Counted from the first letter of the stretch, positions 17,503 to 26,339 are shown. The stretch: DNA of 64,000 bases from Chlamydiales bacterium (GCA_024233455.1 JACKPP010000001.1:496001-560000), one strand, 5' to 3'. Notes: generated from the sequence alone by a model not told the origin. Numbers and translations are program-made.

Positions 17503-18381
17503 ATGCGGCTTATACTTTTTTTGATTTGGACATCTTTGTCGGCAGCTTCTTTTTCCACGAAAAAAGGAGATCTAGCTCCCCTGGCTCCATCACAGTCGTT
17601 TTCTCTTTTTTCCTTAAATACTCTTTTTCTTCCATTTCCCGTTTCGTATTTTACTGATGGTATGCCTCCTTGGCCCGACCGCATCGATGGTGTGATTGCC
17701 AAAATCCAAGAAGTCGATCCTGATATCATTTGCTTACAAGAGGTTTATTCTAACCTTGCTGCGCGCTATCTCATTAAGAAGTTACGCAGCTCTTATGCGG
17801 TATTTTTTTATGATGTGAACCCCAAATGGATCGGTTTGAATAGCGGTCTATTTGTTGCTAGCAAATACCCAGTAGAAAACCCCACCTACCGCCCTTTTAA
17901 ATCAGCACAGCGGGGTATTGCTCACGGCGCGTTTTTTTTTGATACCCCATTTGCCAGTTTTGTGAATACACATCTGGAGGCTTTGCCATCGCGCAATGGA
18001 GCTCTGCAAAATACGCAGCTCTCTCAGCTCGTTCAGTGGATGAAAACCGCTACGTTTGTGGCCGGAGATTTGAATATTGCCTGGGGAACACCATCTTATA
18101 ATTTATCTATTCTGAAAACCGATTTTTATGACCCCTATAACGAAAATCGAGCCTTTTGCTCTCCCCATGACGCCACGTGTTCTGAGTTGTTTAATAAGTG
18201 GAGTAAGCCGAAAGGCCCCGGATATGTGATTTATGATTATATCGTTTTTTATGGAAACCATCCCCCCTCGATGCAAACTACGCTGGTCCCATTTTTTGAC
18301 TTTCAAGGAAAAATTTCTCCCTTATCCGACCATCAAGGTCTTTTGACCCATGCTATTCTCAATCAAACTCAACAACAATAA
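17503..18381 (+). CDS. Secreted endonuclease/exonuclease/phosphatase family protein
   Basis: The protein has 292 residues with a hydrophobic start (MRLILFLIWTSLSAASF) that looks like a signal peptide. The metal-dependent phosphohydrolase fold is shown by DIICLQEVYSN (catalytic Glu), FVNTHLEALPS, VAGDLNIAWG and the terminal LSDHQGLLTH. These are the four metal and acid/base motifs of the DNase I/sphingomyelinase/inositol-phosphatase superfamily. Substrate cannot be told from the motifs. A secreted enzyme in an intracellular bacterium makes a phospholipid or sphingomyelin substrate plausible. It converges on xerC with a 47-bp gap. Confidence 0.85.
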   Translation: MRLILFLIWTSLSAASFSTKKGDLAPLAPSQSFSLFSLNTLFLPFPVSYFTDGMPPWPDRIDGVIAKIQEVDPDIICLQEVYSNLAARYLIKKLRSSYAVFFYDVNPKWIGLNSGLFVASKYPVENPTYRPFKSAQRGIAHGAFFFDTPFASFVNTHLEALPSRNGALQNTQLSQLVQWMKTATFVAGDLNIAWGTPSYNLSILKTDFYDPYNENRAFCSPHDATCSELFNKWSKPKGPGYVIYDYIVFYGNHPPSMQTTLVPFFDFQGKISPLSDHQGLLTHAILNQTQQQ

Positions 18382-18428
18382 TATAAGAGGTGTTGATTGA
18401 TGAGATTTTTGCATGTGATTCTTAAGAA

Positions 18429-19298
18429 TTAGGATGCGCGCGGATGTGTTTTGTCGTAGATTTCTTTTTTGAGACGTGTGGAGACTTTGGTGTAGATGGT
18501 AGTGGTCGCAAGACTACTATGCCCAAGCAGCGTTTGGATGGTTTTGAGGTCCATGCCGTTTTCTAGCCAGTGAGTGGCAATGGTATGCCGGATGGTGTGA
18601 GGAGTGATCCTTCCGGCCAAACCACTTTGCAGCAGATATTTCTTGAATAGCCGATCGATGGAACGCACGGTGAGGCGGTCTCCAAACTTGTTTAGGAAAA
18701 TTGCCTCGCTTGCTTTTTGGCCCGGAAAGCTCACATAGTCAGCTATCCAATTAGCCGCACTTTTGGTGATGGGTAGAATGCGTTCTTTTTTTCCTTTGCC
18801 TCGCACGCGCAGCCTGAGATTTTGATAGTCAAGGTCGCTGTGGTTGATACCCGCAAGCTCGCTGACGCGCAAGCCCGAGCTATAGAAAAGCTCTAGCATA
18901 GCTCTATCACGGAGCCCTAAGAGCGTTGTGGTATCGGGTTGGTTGAAGAGGTTTTCAATTTGCTGGTAGCTAAGCGCTTTGGGCAGCGGCTTGTCTAGTT
19001 TGGGACTATCGATGGCCTCTAGTGGACTTGTTTCCACCCATTTTTGGCGCAGAGCGTATTTATAAAAAGATCTTAACGTTGACAGACGCCTGAGTATGGT
19101 GCGCTTTTTGGCCCCTTTGAGATTGAGATCTGCTAGATAGGCTCGAATGGTTTGTTTAGTGATTTGGTCCAATGTACAGTCTTTTTTGGCAAAAGCTAGA
19201 AATGCTTGTAAATCAAGTCGATAGTTGCGAATGGTATGCGGTGATGCCCCAACAGCGGCTTCTAGGTGGTGTAGAAATTTGGAGACAGCATCTAACAT
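18429..19298 (-). CDS. xerC: Tyrosine recombinase XerC/D type
   Basis: The protein has 289 residues: an N-terminal SAM-like core-binding domain and a C-terminal catalytic domain. The catalytic Arg is in SSGLRVSELAG, the Lys in RGKGKKERILP, HxxR in HTIRHTIATHWLENG, the second His in LLGHSSLATT and the nucleophile Tyr in TIYTKVS. It resolves chromosome dimers at dif. Its neighbour is an ABC-F gene on the other strand with only 19 bp between the two start codons. From memory the same pair is adjacent in Chlamydia trachomatis (xerC, CT347/CT348), which favours the xerC name. Confidence 0.92.
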   Translation of the reverse strand: MLDAVSKFLHHLEAAVGASPHTIRNYRLDLQAFLAFAKKDCTLDQITKQTIRAYLADLNLKGAKKRTILRRLSTLRSFYKYALRQKWVETSPLEAIDSPKLDKPLPKALSYQQIENLFNQPDTTTLLGLRDRAMLELFYSSGLRVSELAGINHSDLDYQNLRLRVRGKGKKERILPITKSAANWIADYVSFPGQKASEAIFLNKFGDRLTVRSIDRLFKKYLLQSGLAGRITPHTIRHTIATHWLENGMDLKTIQTLLGHSSLATTTIYTKVSTRLKKEIYDKTHPRAS

Positions 19299-19317
19299 TT
19301 GTGTTACAATTCACCCT

Positions 19318-20892
19318 ATGGCAGTTGTTCTTAAAGACATAAGCAAAAAAATGGGAGCTCGTCTTCTATTTGAAAATGTATCAGCTTCGTTTGAAGCTGG
19401 CAAGCGCTATGGTTTGACTGGCCCTAATGGCGCCGGCAAGTCCACTCTTTTGAAAATTATGATGGGGCAAATCGATGCGAATTCAGGGGAGATTGTACTC
19501 CCAAAACGCGTCGGTTATTTGCGTCAAAATATTGAAGATTTTCAACATTTGACTTTGATTGATGTCGTCATCATGGGTAATGCCAGGCTGTGGGAGGCCC
19601 TTTCTGAGCGCGAGCTTCTCTATGAAAAAGAGATGACCGATGCCATCGGCATGCGTCTGGGAGACTTGGAAGAAATTGTCGCTATTGAAAACGGCTATAC
19701 GGCAGATTCCGATGCCGAAATGCTCTTAATCGGTATGGGCGTTCCAGCAGAGTTTCATACCCAAAAAATGAAAGAGGTCCCCAGCGATTTTCAGTTTAGA
19801 GCGATGCTTTGCCAAGCCCTTTTTGGTGAGCCCGAAGCTTTGCTTTTAGATGAGCCCACCAACCACCTCGACTTAGAGTCCATTTCGTGGCTGGAGAAGT
19901 TTTTGATGGGATATAACGGCACCCTAATTGTGGTGTCCCACGACCGCCACTTTTTGAATAGCGTCACCACCGATATCGCTGATATCGATTACGATACGAT
20001 TATTACTTATACCGGCAATTACGACCAGATGGTGATGGCAAAGTCTGCTGCTGCCGAACGCATGGGCGCAGAGGCTAAGTCAAAAGAGAAAAAGGTAGCC
20101 CAACTGCAAGAGTTTGTCCAAAAATTTGGTGCTGGAACGCGCGCTTCTCAGGTAAAGTCTCGCATGCGTGAAATTGAGCGCTTGCAACCTCAAGAGCAGA
20201 AACAGTCTAATATTCAACGCCCCTATATCCGCTTTAAGATCCCCGAAAGGGCCTCGGGCAAAATCGCCCTAAAGTGCAAAAAAATAGGCAAGTCTTACGA
20301 TAAGGAAGTCTTTAAAGATTTTTCATTTGAACTGGAGCGCGGCGATAAGGTCGGCATCATCGGTAATAATGGCCGCGGAAAAACCACGCTGATAAAGATG
20401 CTTGCCGGTGTTTTAGAACCCGATATGGGTATTGTAGAGCGCGGACATCAGGCCGATATCGGTTATTTTCCTCAAAATCATAATGATGCTATCGATAAGA
20501 GTTCTTCAGAGACTGCGTTTGATTGGCTCAAGTCTCAGAAGCAAGGGCTTTATGATCAGGAGGTGCGTGGCGCCCTAGGACGTATGTTGTTTTCAGGTGA
20601 TGATGCCTTTAAGCCCATCAAGGCTCTGTCAGGCGGAGAAACCGCTCGCCTTTTGCTGGCTAAGCTGATGCTTTTTGATCATAATGTTCTGGTTCTCGAT
20701 GAGCCCAATAACCATTTGGATCTCGAATCTGTCTCAGCACTCGCCTGGGGTATCGAGGATTTCACTGGTGCGGCCCTTGTGGTCTCCCACGACCGCGACC
20801 TGATCGACAAGGTTGCCAATAAGATCATCGCCTTTGAAAAAGACGGTATTCATTTCTTCCAAGGTCCCCTCGAAGAATACTTAGCCAAGTAG
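19318..20892 (+). CDS. ABC-F family ATPase, YbiT-like
   Basis: The protein is a tandem-ATPase of 524 residues with no membrane segments, an ABC-F ribosome-associated factor. NBD1 has GPNGAGKSTLLK and LLLDEPTNHLDLES. NBD2 has GNNGRGKTTLIK, LSGGETARLLLAK and LDEPNNHLDLES. The first signature motif is degenerate (VPSDFQFRAML instead of LSGG), which I recall as normal for the YbiT branch. A linker of about 80 residues lies between the domains. An upstream in-frame ATG at 19225 lies inside xerC; the ATG at 19318 (MAVVLKDISK) fits the family start. ABC-F proteins act in the ribosomal E site during translation or give antibiotic protection. Confidence 0.92.
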   Translation: MAVVLKDISKKMGARLLFENVSASFEAGKRYGLTGPNGAGKSTLLKIMMGQIDANSGEIVLPKRVGYLRQNIEDFQHLTLIDVVIMGNARLWEALSERELLYEKEMTDAIGMRLGDLEEIVAIENGYTADSDAEMLLIGMGVPAEFHTQKMKEVPSDFQFRAMLCQALFGEPEALLLDEPTNHLDLESISWLEKFLMGYNGTLIVVSHDRHFLNSVTTDIADIDYDTIITYTGNYDQMVMAKSAAAERMGAEAKSKEKKVAQLQEFVQKFGAGTRASQVKSRMREIERLQPQEQKQSNIQRPYIRFKIPERASGKIALKCKKIGKSYDKEVFKDFSFELERGDKVGIIGNNGRGKTTLIKMLAGVLEPDMGIVERGHQADIGYFPQNHNDAIDKSSSETAFDWLKSQKQGLYDQEVRGALGRMLFSGDDAFKPIKALSGGETARLLLAKLMLFDHNVLVLDEPNNHLDLESVSALAWGIEDFTGAALVVSHDRDLIDKVANKIIAFEKDGIHFFQGPLEEYLAK

Positions 20893-20942
20893 TTAACTCA
20901 TCCTCTTGAAAATTATTTGTGGTATTAGATATACACCTGGTC

Positions 20943-21338
20943 ATGAGCAAAGAACTATATTTAGCACTGGCGGCGGCACTCGATGATTTTATCGATAGTG
21001 TGAATGCTACACTGAAGGACCATGCGCTGACTCAAAAACGTGAACATTTGGAAAAAATTGCCAAAGGCGTGACGAGGTTAAATGACCGTTCGTTAGAGGT
21101 ACTTAAGTCCCACGATAAAGATGTCGAAGACGTGGGAGCCATCATCCAAGACATTCTTAACCAGCCCATCACGAATGGATCTCCCAAGCAAACTACCAGC
21201 ATGCTTAAGTCATCAAAGCATCCTGAGTCGGATCTTGCCCATGTGATGGCCAACTACATTAAATACACGCACGCCACACTGCGCCTCATTCAAGAACTTG
21301 AGTTGCTGTCCGAAGAACTCAAAGAAAACGCCGCATAA
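20943..21338 (+). CDS. Hypothetical alpha-helical protein
   Basis: I start at the ATG at 20943 (MSKELYLALAAALDD, 131 aa) rather than 20919, since the shorter form begins with an amphipathic helix. The protein appears fully helical and charged, with heptad-like leucines near both ends and a polar linker around residues 75-90. I recognise no family. It lies in the same direction as the ABC-F gene before and the lipoprotein gene after, with short gaps, so co-transcription is likely. No membrane segment or signal is visible. Confidence 0.65.
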   Translation: MSKELYLALAAALDDFIDSVNATLKDHALTQKREHLEKIAKGVTRLNDRSLEVLKSHDKDVEDVGAIIQDILNQPITNGSPKQTTSMLKSSKHPESDLAHVMANYIKYTHATLRLIQELELLSEELKENAA

Positions 21339-21380
21339 AAATCTTTTTTGTGTTATTTTCGTTAATCATCGGAGGTAAAA

Positions 21381-22037
21381 ATGAAAAGATTGTGGATGTT
21401 TTCCCTGCTGCTTTGTTTGGGTTGCTATCAAAAAGGGCAGGAGGTGACGTTTTTAACGCCATTAATTAAGCATACCGATGCTCAGGGAAATACAAAAGTT
21501 TATATTGCACGCCCCAAGGGCGAGTATGCATCCATCGACATAAAAGATTCCCATGAAGCGTTTGTTACCCTGGTCTCTAATAGTGTCCAGCCAATTTTCC
21601 AATTCAACATGGCTAACCGTATCGGAGCTAATCCGGGCATCTATAATCCCAGCGCGCTACTAGCTCTTGGTATTTTGCGCCTGCGCCATAAAGACTACGA
21701 GCAAGGGGCTTTTTTTGTCCGGGCAGCCCTTTTGCGCACCTATATCGATGTCCAGCTAAGCCAGGACCCCTCGTTGCAAGGCCTGGGCCAAATCATGACC
21801 CAACAGGTCCATCAATTTGTTCCGAACTTAAACGAAGAGGCTTTTTTTAAAGCTTGGGATGCTGTCGCTGAAGAGGTGATTACTTGGGACAAGGAAGTTC
21901 CCCGCCTTTATGATCGAAGATGGGCTAGCCTGCACAGCATAGGTTTTTATACTCAAAAACCTCTCAACTACCTACCCTTATCTGAGGAGCCCAGGATCAT
22001 TGAAGAAGCTCATGACTTGTTTTTGAATCAGAGCTGA
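21381..22037 (+). CDS. Predicted lipoprotein of unknown function
   Basis: The gene encodes 218 residues with an excellent ribosome site (CGGAGG) before the ATG. The N-terminus MKRLWMFSLLLCLGC is a lipoprotein signal with the lipobox LCLGC, so the mature protein should be acylated at Cys15. The mature part is soluble; a helical region (LLALGILRLRHKDYEQGAFF) resembles a tetratricopeptide-like repeat. A second motif, YDRRWASLHSIGFY, follows. The tnpB element sits directly after its stop codon and may have removed or separated a downstream gene. I cannot assign a function. Confidence 0.75.
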   Translation: MKRLWMFSLLLCLGCYQKGQEVTFLTPLIKHTDAQGNTKVYIARPKGEYASIDIKDSHEAFVTLVSNSVQPIFQFNMANRIGANPGIYNPSALLALGILRLRHKDYEQGAFFVRAALLRTYIDVQLSQDPSLQGLGQIMTQQVHQFVPNLNEEAFFKAWDAVAEEVITWDKEVPRLYDRRWASLHSIGFYTQKPLNYLPLSEEPRIIEEAHDLFLNQS

Positions 22038-22040
22038 TCC

Positions 22041-22200
22041 CTGTTGAACCTCTCTTTCCTGAAGGAAAGAGATTCTTGTTTCATCGCTCCCTAACGGGCC
22101 GCTCTACAAGCTTTTAAGACCGTCATTCCCGCGGCCTTGATTGCTATACTGCTATTGTAGTCTCGATCTATGTCTAGCCCACAATTTTTGCAGTTATATC
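22041..22200 (-). ncRNA. Candidate omega-RNA (reRNA) scaffold of TnpB
   Basis: TnpB nucleases use a guide RNA transcribed from the 3' end of tnpB through the element's right end. Here that is the last part of tnpB plus the hairpin at 22052-22071 and the GGTTCAAC terminus. The guide would be read from bases just below 22041, i.e. the lipoprotein stop codon region. Extent and 5' end are inference. Confidence 0.35.
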
Positions 22201-23230
22201 TTCTCATTTGCAAGCTCATTTCACGCCGGTTTCCACACGATGAGCAGATTTGAGTACTTGGAAAGTATTTTCCTGCTTCCACAAAGTGCTTTCCTAGCTC
22301 CTGAGCTTTGTATTTTAGATAGGTCAAAAACTGCCTCCACCCCGCATCGCTGATGGACCTAGCTAGTTTATGTTGTTTTGCTTGCAATAGGGTTTTGATC
22401 TTCAGTGTTTCGACACAAATGACGTCGTGATTTTTAACGATCCATGTCGATAACTGATGTGCAAAGTTTTCCCTTGCATGTTTGATTTTTGCATGCAGTT
22501 TTGCAAGCTGTTGTTTCGCTTTTCTCCAATTGTTGCTGCCCTTTTGTTTTTTAGACAATCGCTTTTGTAGTACCTGCAGCCGCGGCAAAAGCTTATGGTA
22601 GAATTTTGGTGACTCGATAGAGACTAGCTCATGCTCTTTCCCAATAGCGCATGTGGCGTAGGTTTTGATCCCAACGTCGATCCCGATCGCATTGTCTTCT
22701 TTGATAGGGACTGGTATAGGATCGGGAATTTCGATCAAACAAGAAAAGCTGATATACCAGTGCTCCCCTTCTCTTGCTATCGTGGTTTGTTTGAGATCTC
22801 CTGCGATTTCTCGGGATTTGATGAATGTAACCCAACCGATCTTTGGCAAAAAGGCTTTATTATCATCGATTTTAACGCCTTGTGGATACCTAAAGCTATC
22901 TCTTATTCCTTTGCACTTAAATCTAGGATAGCCACCGTCTTTTTCCTTAAAAAACCGTTTAAACCCCTTGTCTAGATCTTGGAGTGATTGCTGCAAAATT
23001 TGCGAGTGAATATCTTTTAGCCAAGAGGTGTCTTCTTGTTTTTTGAGCTGGGTAAGTTCGACGTTTTGCTCATAGTAGCTAATAGATTTTTTCGCCTTTT
23101 CGTAAAGCTCTTTTCGATTTGCAAGCCCTCGGTTATAAACAAAGCGGCATGCTCCTGCAAAGCTTACGAGTTTCTCCTTTTGCTCTTTTGTCGGTTTTAT
23201 CCTGTAGCGAAATGCCTTGCGTATGATCAT
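22091..23230 (-). CDS. tnpB: TnpB RNA-guided nuclease (IS605 OrfB)
   Basis: The gene encodes a full-length 379-residue TnpB. The RuvC-like catalytic acids are all present: D185 in AIGIDVGIKT, E274 in VICVETLKIK and the final Asp in GLDIDRDYNSS (D355/D357). The zinc finger has four cysteines (C329, C332, C347, C350). The N-terminal MIIRKAFRYRIKPTKEQ is the usual helix-turn-helix start. Nothing is frameshifted, so the nuclease should be active. The promoter at 23237-23265 puts the predicted transcription start on the ATG itself, giving a leaderless mRNA. No in-frame Met near the start offers an alternative. Confidence 0.95.
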   Translation of the reverse strand: MIIRKAFRYRIKPTKEQKEKLVSFAGACRFVYNRGLANRKELYEKAKKSISYYEQNVELTQLKKQEDTSWLKDIHSQILQQSLQDLDKGFKRFFKEKDGGYPRFKCKGIRDSFRYPQGVKIDDNKAFLPKIGWVTFIKSREIAGDLKQTTIAREGEHWYISFSCLIEIPDPIPVPIKEDNAIGIDVGIKTYATCAIGKEHELVSIESPKFYHKLLPRLQVLQKRLSKKQKGSNNWRKAKQQLAKLHAKIKHARENFAHQLSTWIVKNHDVICVETLKIKTLLQAKQHKLARSISDAGWRQFLTYLKYKAQELGKHFVEAGKYFPSTQICSSCGNRREMSLQMRRYNCKNCGLDIDRDYNSSIAIKAAGMTVLKACRAAR

Positions 23231-23236
23231 GATAAT

Positions 23237-23265
23237 ATTTTAAATTTGGCCTATGAAGATGTCAA
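23237..23265 (-). promoter_or_regulatory. Promoter of tnpB, abutting the start codon
   Basis: A consensus TTGACA (23260-23265) and TAAAAT (23237-23242) are separated by exactly 17 bp on the minus strand. The start codon ends at 23228 and begins at 23230, only 6 bp after the -10 box, where transcription itself should begin. Confidence 0.7.
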
Positions 23266-23314
23266 CAAAGAATTTAAGAAGAGGAAGATCTTGTGTGTTT
23301 CTCTTTCATGTTCA

Positions 23315-23333
23315 TTTGGTCTTTGTGACCAAA
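23315..23333. repeat. Left-end hairpin of the tnpB element
   Basis: TTTGGTC (23315-23321) and GACCAAA (23327-23333) pair perfectly around a 5-base loop, consistent with a subterminal recognition hairpin of an IS200/IS605 end. Confidence 0.5.
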
Positions 23334-23466
23334 TTCAGTAACAAGAGCTCTTTGGTGTAAAAGCTTTTGGTCCCCTAGTGATTTTGCCGGGACTTGTGGC
23401 GGAGCCAGTATGGATGCCATTAGACAATCTAGTGAAAAACAACAATTGCCGCCTAACTAATTTGCC

Positions 23467-23509
23467 AGCGCCGTTTATCCCGGCCATAAATGGCCGGGTT
23501 TTCGGCGCT
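23467..23509. repeat. Nested two-level palindrome between the tnpB element and phr
   Basis: An outer perfect 7-bp stem AGCGCCG/CGGCGCT encloses an inner perfect 8-bp stem CCCGGCCA/TGGCCGGG with loop TAAA. The two unpaired linkers are TTTAT and TTTT. It lies 18 bp beyond the photolyase stop. It may terminate phr transcription, although no U-run follows on that strand, or be a remnant of a mobile element. Confidence 0.7.
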
Positions 23510-23527
23510 ATAGTGATAAATCGATGT

Positions 23528-24856
23528 TTATTTTTTTATCGTTTCAAAAGCGCGTAAAGCCCGTTTGCGCCCCTCCTGTAAATCAACAATGGCCGTATTT
23601 AATGGGTGATGGATACATTTAGTCTCTACTCTTGCCAGCTCAGGCACCCATTTACGCACGTAATCACCACTTGGATCAAATTTTTGCCCCTGCAATACTG
23701 GGTTAAAAACGCGAAAGTATGGAGCTGCATCCGCTCCACACCCAGCAACCCACTGCCAACTAGCTGAATTATTGGCCAGATCTGCATCAACCAAGGTATC
23801 TAAAAACCAAGCCGCTCCTTTTTGCCACGGAATAAGCAAATGTTTCGTTAAAAAAGAGGCTGTGATCATGCGCGCGCGATTATGCATAAACCCTGTTGTC
23901 CAGAGCTCCCGCATAGCAGCATCCACAATCGGAATACCCGTCTTCCCCTTTTTCCAAGCGCTCAAGGCCTTTGGATCATCACGCCAAGGAAAGTTCTCAA
24001 ATTCTGGCCTTAAAGAATGCTCCGGCAAGGTAGGAAAATGATAGAGCAGATGATAGGAAAATTCACGCCAGCCCATCTCAGATAGAAATTTCTCCTTATC
24101 ATTTGCTGGTGCTTGAGCCTCTTGAACCCTATGCCAAACCTGACGTGGACTTATTTCTCCAAAATGTAAGTGAGCCGATAAGCAAGAAGTATGATTAGGC
24201 CACAAAAAGTCTCTTTTTGTGGAATACAAAGTCAGGTTATTTTGAATAAAGTCATCTAGTCGATTAAGAGCGCCTTTTTCCCCAGGCGTCCATGATGCTT
24301 TAAGACCTTTTGACCAGTCAAAACCTTGAGGCAGCAACTCGCTTATATCGTCATCAATTATGCTATGTGCTAAAACCTCTATTTTTCCAATGCACAAGGG
24401 TGTAGTGGGATCTTTAGTTGCTAAACAAGCTTTCCAAAACGGTGTAAAAACTTTAAAAGGTTTGCCTTCCCTGTTTTCTATTTCCCAAGGCTCATATAGC
24501 AAGGAGCTATTAAACGTTTTCACGCTCTGTACTGGCAGCTCAGCTTTTAGCTTGATATCACAGGCAATGCCAGCTGGGGTGTATCTTCTATTCCACACAA
24601 CGAAATCGATTTGATGCTGCTTAATCAAATCATTCAGAACTGCTTTTGGAGCTCCTTTTTTGATAACCAGGCCTGGCAGGTCATTTTTAAGCGCTTGCAA
24701 GCTATGGTAGAGCCACCATTTTGATGCGCCTCCCAAGTCGGAACCACTCTCCCAAATGAAAACGGGCAAGACCGACCCTGACTTGGCTGCCCAAGCCAAG
24801 GCGGGGTTATCTTGTACCCTTAAATCATCTCGCAGCCAAACAAGCGTCTTTGTCAT
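23528..24856 (-). CDS. phrB: Deoxyribodipyrimidine photolyase
   Basis: This is a 442-residue class I photolyase, which repairs cyclobutane pyrimidine dimers with light using FAD and an antenna cofactor. The start TKTLVWLRDDLRVQDNPAL is the antenna Rossmann domain. The FAD-binding domain shows TSCLSAHLHFGEISPRQVWH, MHNRARMITASFLTKHLLI and the long conserved stretch around NNSASWQWVAGCGADAAPYF, including the electron-transfer Trp. The C-terminal QGQKFDPSGDYVRKWVPEL is typical. Photorepair fits an organism whose extracellular stage is exposed to light. It is a single gene between the tnpB element and an unrecognised gene. Confidence 0.95.
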   Translation of the reverse strand: MTKTLVWLRDDLRVQDNPALAWAAKSGSVLPVFIWESGSDLGGASKWWLYHSLQALKNDLPGLVIKKGAPKAVLNDLIKQHQIDFVVWNRRYTPAGIACDIKLKAELPVQSVKTFNSSLLYEPWEIENREGKPFKVFTPFWKACLATKDPTTPLCIGKIEVLAHSIIDDDISELLPQGFDWSKGLKASWTPGEKGALNRLDDFIQNNLTLYSTKRDFLWPNHTSCLSAHLHFGEISPRQVWHRVQEAQAPANDKEKFLSEMGWREFSYHLLYHFPTLPEHSLRPEFENFPWRDDPKALSAWKKGKTGIPIVDAAMRELWTTGFMHNRARMITASFLTKHLLIPWQKGAAWFLDTLVDADLANNSASWQWVAGCGADAAPYFRVFNPVLQGQKFDPSGDYVRKWVPELARVETKCIHHPLNTAIVDLQEGRKRALRAFETIKK

Positions 24857-24917
24857 CTGCCATTAGTGTGTCGATTTTTTCTTTTTCTGACAACCTCAGC
24901 CCTGGGTGTAGATCTAT

Positions 24918-26186
24918 TCATAGACGAGTGCTTGTGCTGGACCATTGCTCACCATTCAATAATGCCTTCTTAGCAGGATCATCTGTCATACCGGCCGCTC
25001 TTTGACGCGCAGCCAATGTCCATAACCCATGTGTTTGATAGTACTTCGCTGCACATTCTAAATGCTCCAAGAAGCCATCCCTAGCTGCACAACAGAGAAT
25101 GGAGTGTTGCGGGTCTTGCGGGTCTTCTAAATGATGATGGTATATACTTGGAAAGTGGCTAAGAATACTTTCAAGCATTCTAACCGAACATCTGCATAAG
25201 TTAGACCAGCTCCAACGATGAGTACGACTTTCTAGATAGCCTTTGCAAAGCGCCTCGACACATCCAGTTTCACACAAAAGGGTGGTGACTGATTCGATAT
25301 CTACACCCTTCATTTGTACAGGCTGAATATAGCAAATCTCAATGAACTCAAACAACTCATGACCCCATGGCCTCTCACCGTATTTATATAGTAGCTTGTA
25401 GATATGGGTATCACAGGACATATTAACGATGGCGTAAGCAAGTGGTGACAAATGTCGGTGGAAAACCCAGCCATAAGAGCAGTTCTCCCCATTCGGTTCA
25501 AGGGTCTCTTCGCTCGATTCCTCATCGTTATCTGGCTCTGGTCTATTGCGTAGCTCTAGGATTTCTTCTGGGGACCGACCAATCATTCTCTGCATATAAA
25601 AATCGGTTATAGGCCTTTGGCGATAACGCTTACAGGCACCTAGCTCGTACACCACATCGGCCCACAGGCTAGCCCAGACCAACGCCTCTTTTAAATAATC
25701 ACTATAAATAAATGGATCTAAGTTCCATTTTACGAAAAATTCAATTACTAATCTCCATTGAAAAATATCGCTGTCCGATAAAGGCTGGTCCAAAGTATAG
25801 CAATAGGTAACACTGTAATCCTGTTTACCAATTAATAAGCGCAGCTCTTCTATGCTGGACGCTCCAGAAATATCAATTTCCAACACTTGGCTTGCTGGCT
25901 GTTCTATGGTCTTTTTTAACTGCTCCCACTCAAAGCGAAAAAAGGCTACTTTCCAAGGGTCATGACCCCTATTCTCTCTTAAACATTGCAAGGCTATAGG
26001 ATCAGTAAAATATGGCACCGCCAAAGGGTCAAAGGTAGATCTGATTAACCTCATGGGGTCATCACAACTCCATGTACTAAAGCTTAAGACAGCCAAAGCA
26101 CGTTGGGCTAAAGCCGACAACGATGCTACTTTTTGCTCAGGTATGTCTTGGGAGCTTCTTAATGAGTGCGTAGCGAATGTGACCAT
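24918..26186 (-). CDS. Hypothetical protein with degenerate ankyrin-like segments
   Basis: The protein has 422 residues, starts at an ATG with GAGG upstream, and belongs to no family I recognise. Two segments look like worn ankyrin repeats: LSPLAYAIVNMSCDTHIYKL near residue 245, and SILCCAARDGFLEHLECAAK near 375. An acidic stretch (EPDNDEESSEETLEPNGE) lies between about 215 and 235. There is no signal peptide or transmembrane helix. It carries many Trp and Cys residues. The ankyrin-like elements suggest an effector-type protein, but the evidence is weak. A cluster of MITE sequences lies upstream. Confidence 0.7.
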   Translation of the reverse strand: MVTFATHSLRSSQDIPEQKVASLSALAQRALAVLSFSTWSCDDPMRLIRSTFDPLAVPYFTDPIALQCLRENRGHDPWKVAFFRFEWEQLKKTIEQPASQVLEIDISGASSIEELRLLIGKQDYSVTYCYTLDQPLSDSDIFQWRLVIEFFVKWNLDPFIYSDYLKEALVWASLWADVVYELGACKRYRQRPITDFYMQRMIGRSPEEILELRNRPEPDNDEESSEETLEPNGENCSYGWVFHRHLSPLAYAIVNMSCDTHIYKLLYKYGERPWGHELFEFIEICYIQPVQMKGVDIESVTTLLCETGCVEALCKGYLESRTHRWSWSNLCRCSVRMLESILSHFPSIYHHHLEDPQDPQHSILCCAARDGFLEHLECAAKYYQTHGLWTLAARQRAAGMTDDPAKKALLNGEQWSSTSTRL

Positions 26187-26339
26187 AAAATCCTCAATGA
26201 CTAGTTAATGCTGTTCTCTTAATAGATATAGAACTATTATCAACTCTAAAGTCACAAATCATACCGAATCACAAAAATGCTTACAATCTTATAAACTTGA
26301 GATCTAGGTTGATGCTATCTCGTAGCGTGTATCACTAAT

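Larger units (their letters stand above)
22041..23335 (-). mobile_element. IS605-type element with tnpB only
   Basis: A single tnpB gene is flanked by hairpins and has no tnpA. On the minus strand, the right end after the tnpB stop has an 8-bp hairpin (CTCTTTCC-TTCA-GGAAAGAG) followed by GAGGTTCAAC, a common end form in this family. The left end has a 7-bp hairpin TTTGGTC-GACCAAA (23315-23333). Exact ends are uncertain, especially on the left. Without tnpA the element can move only if a transposase is supplied elsewhere. Confidence 0.7.
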
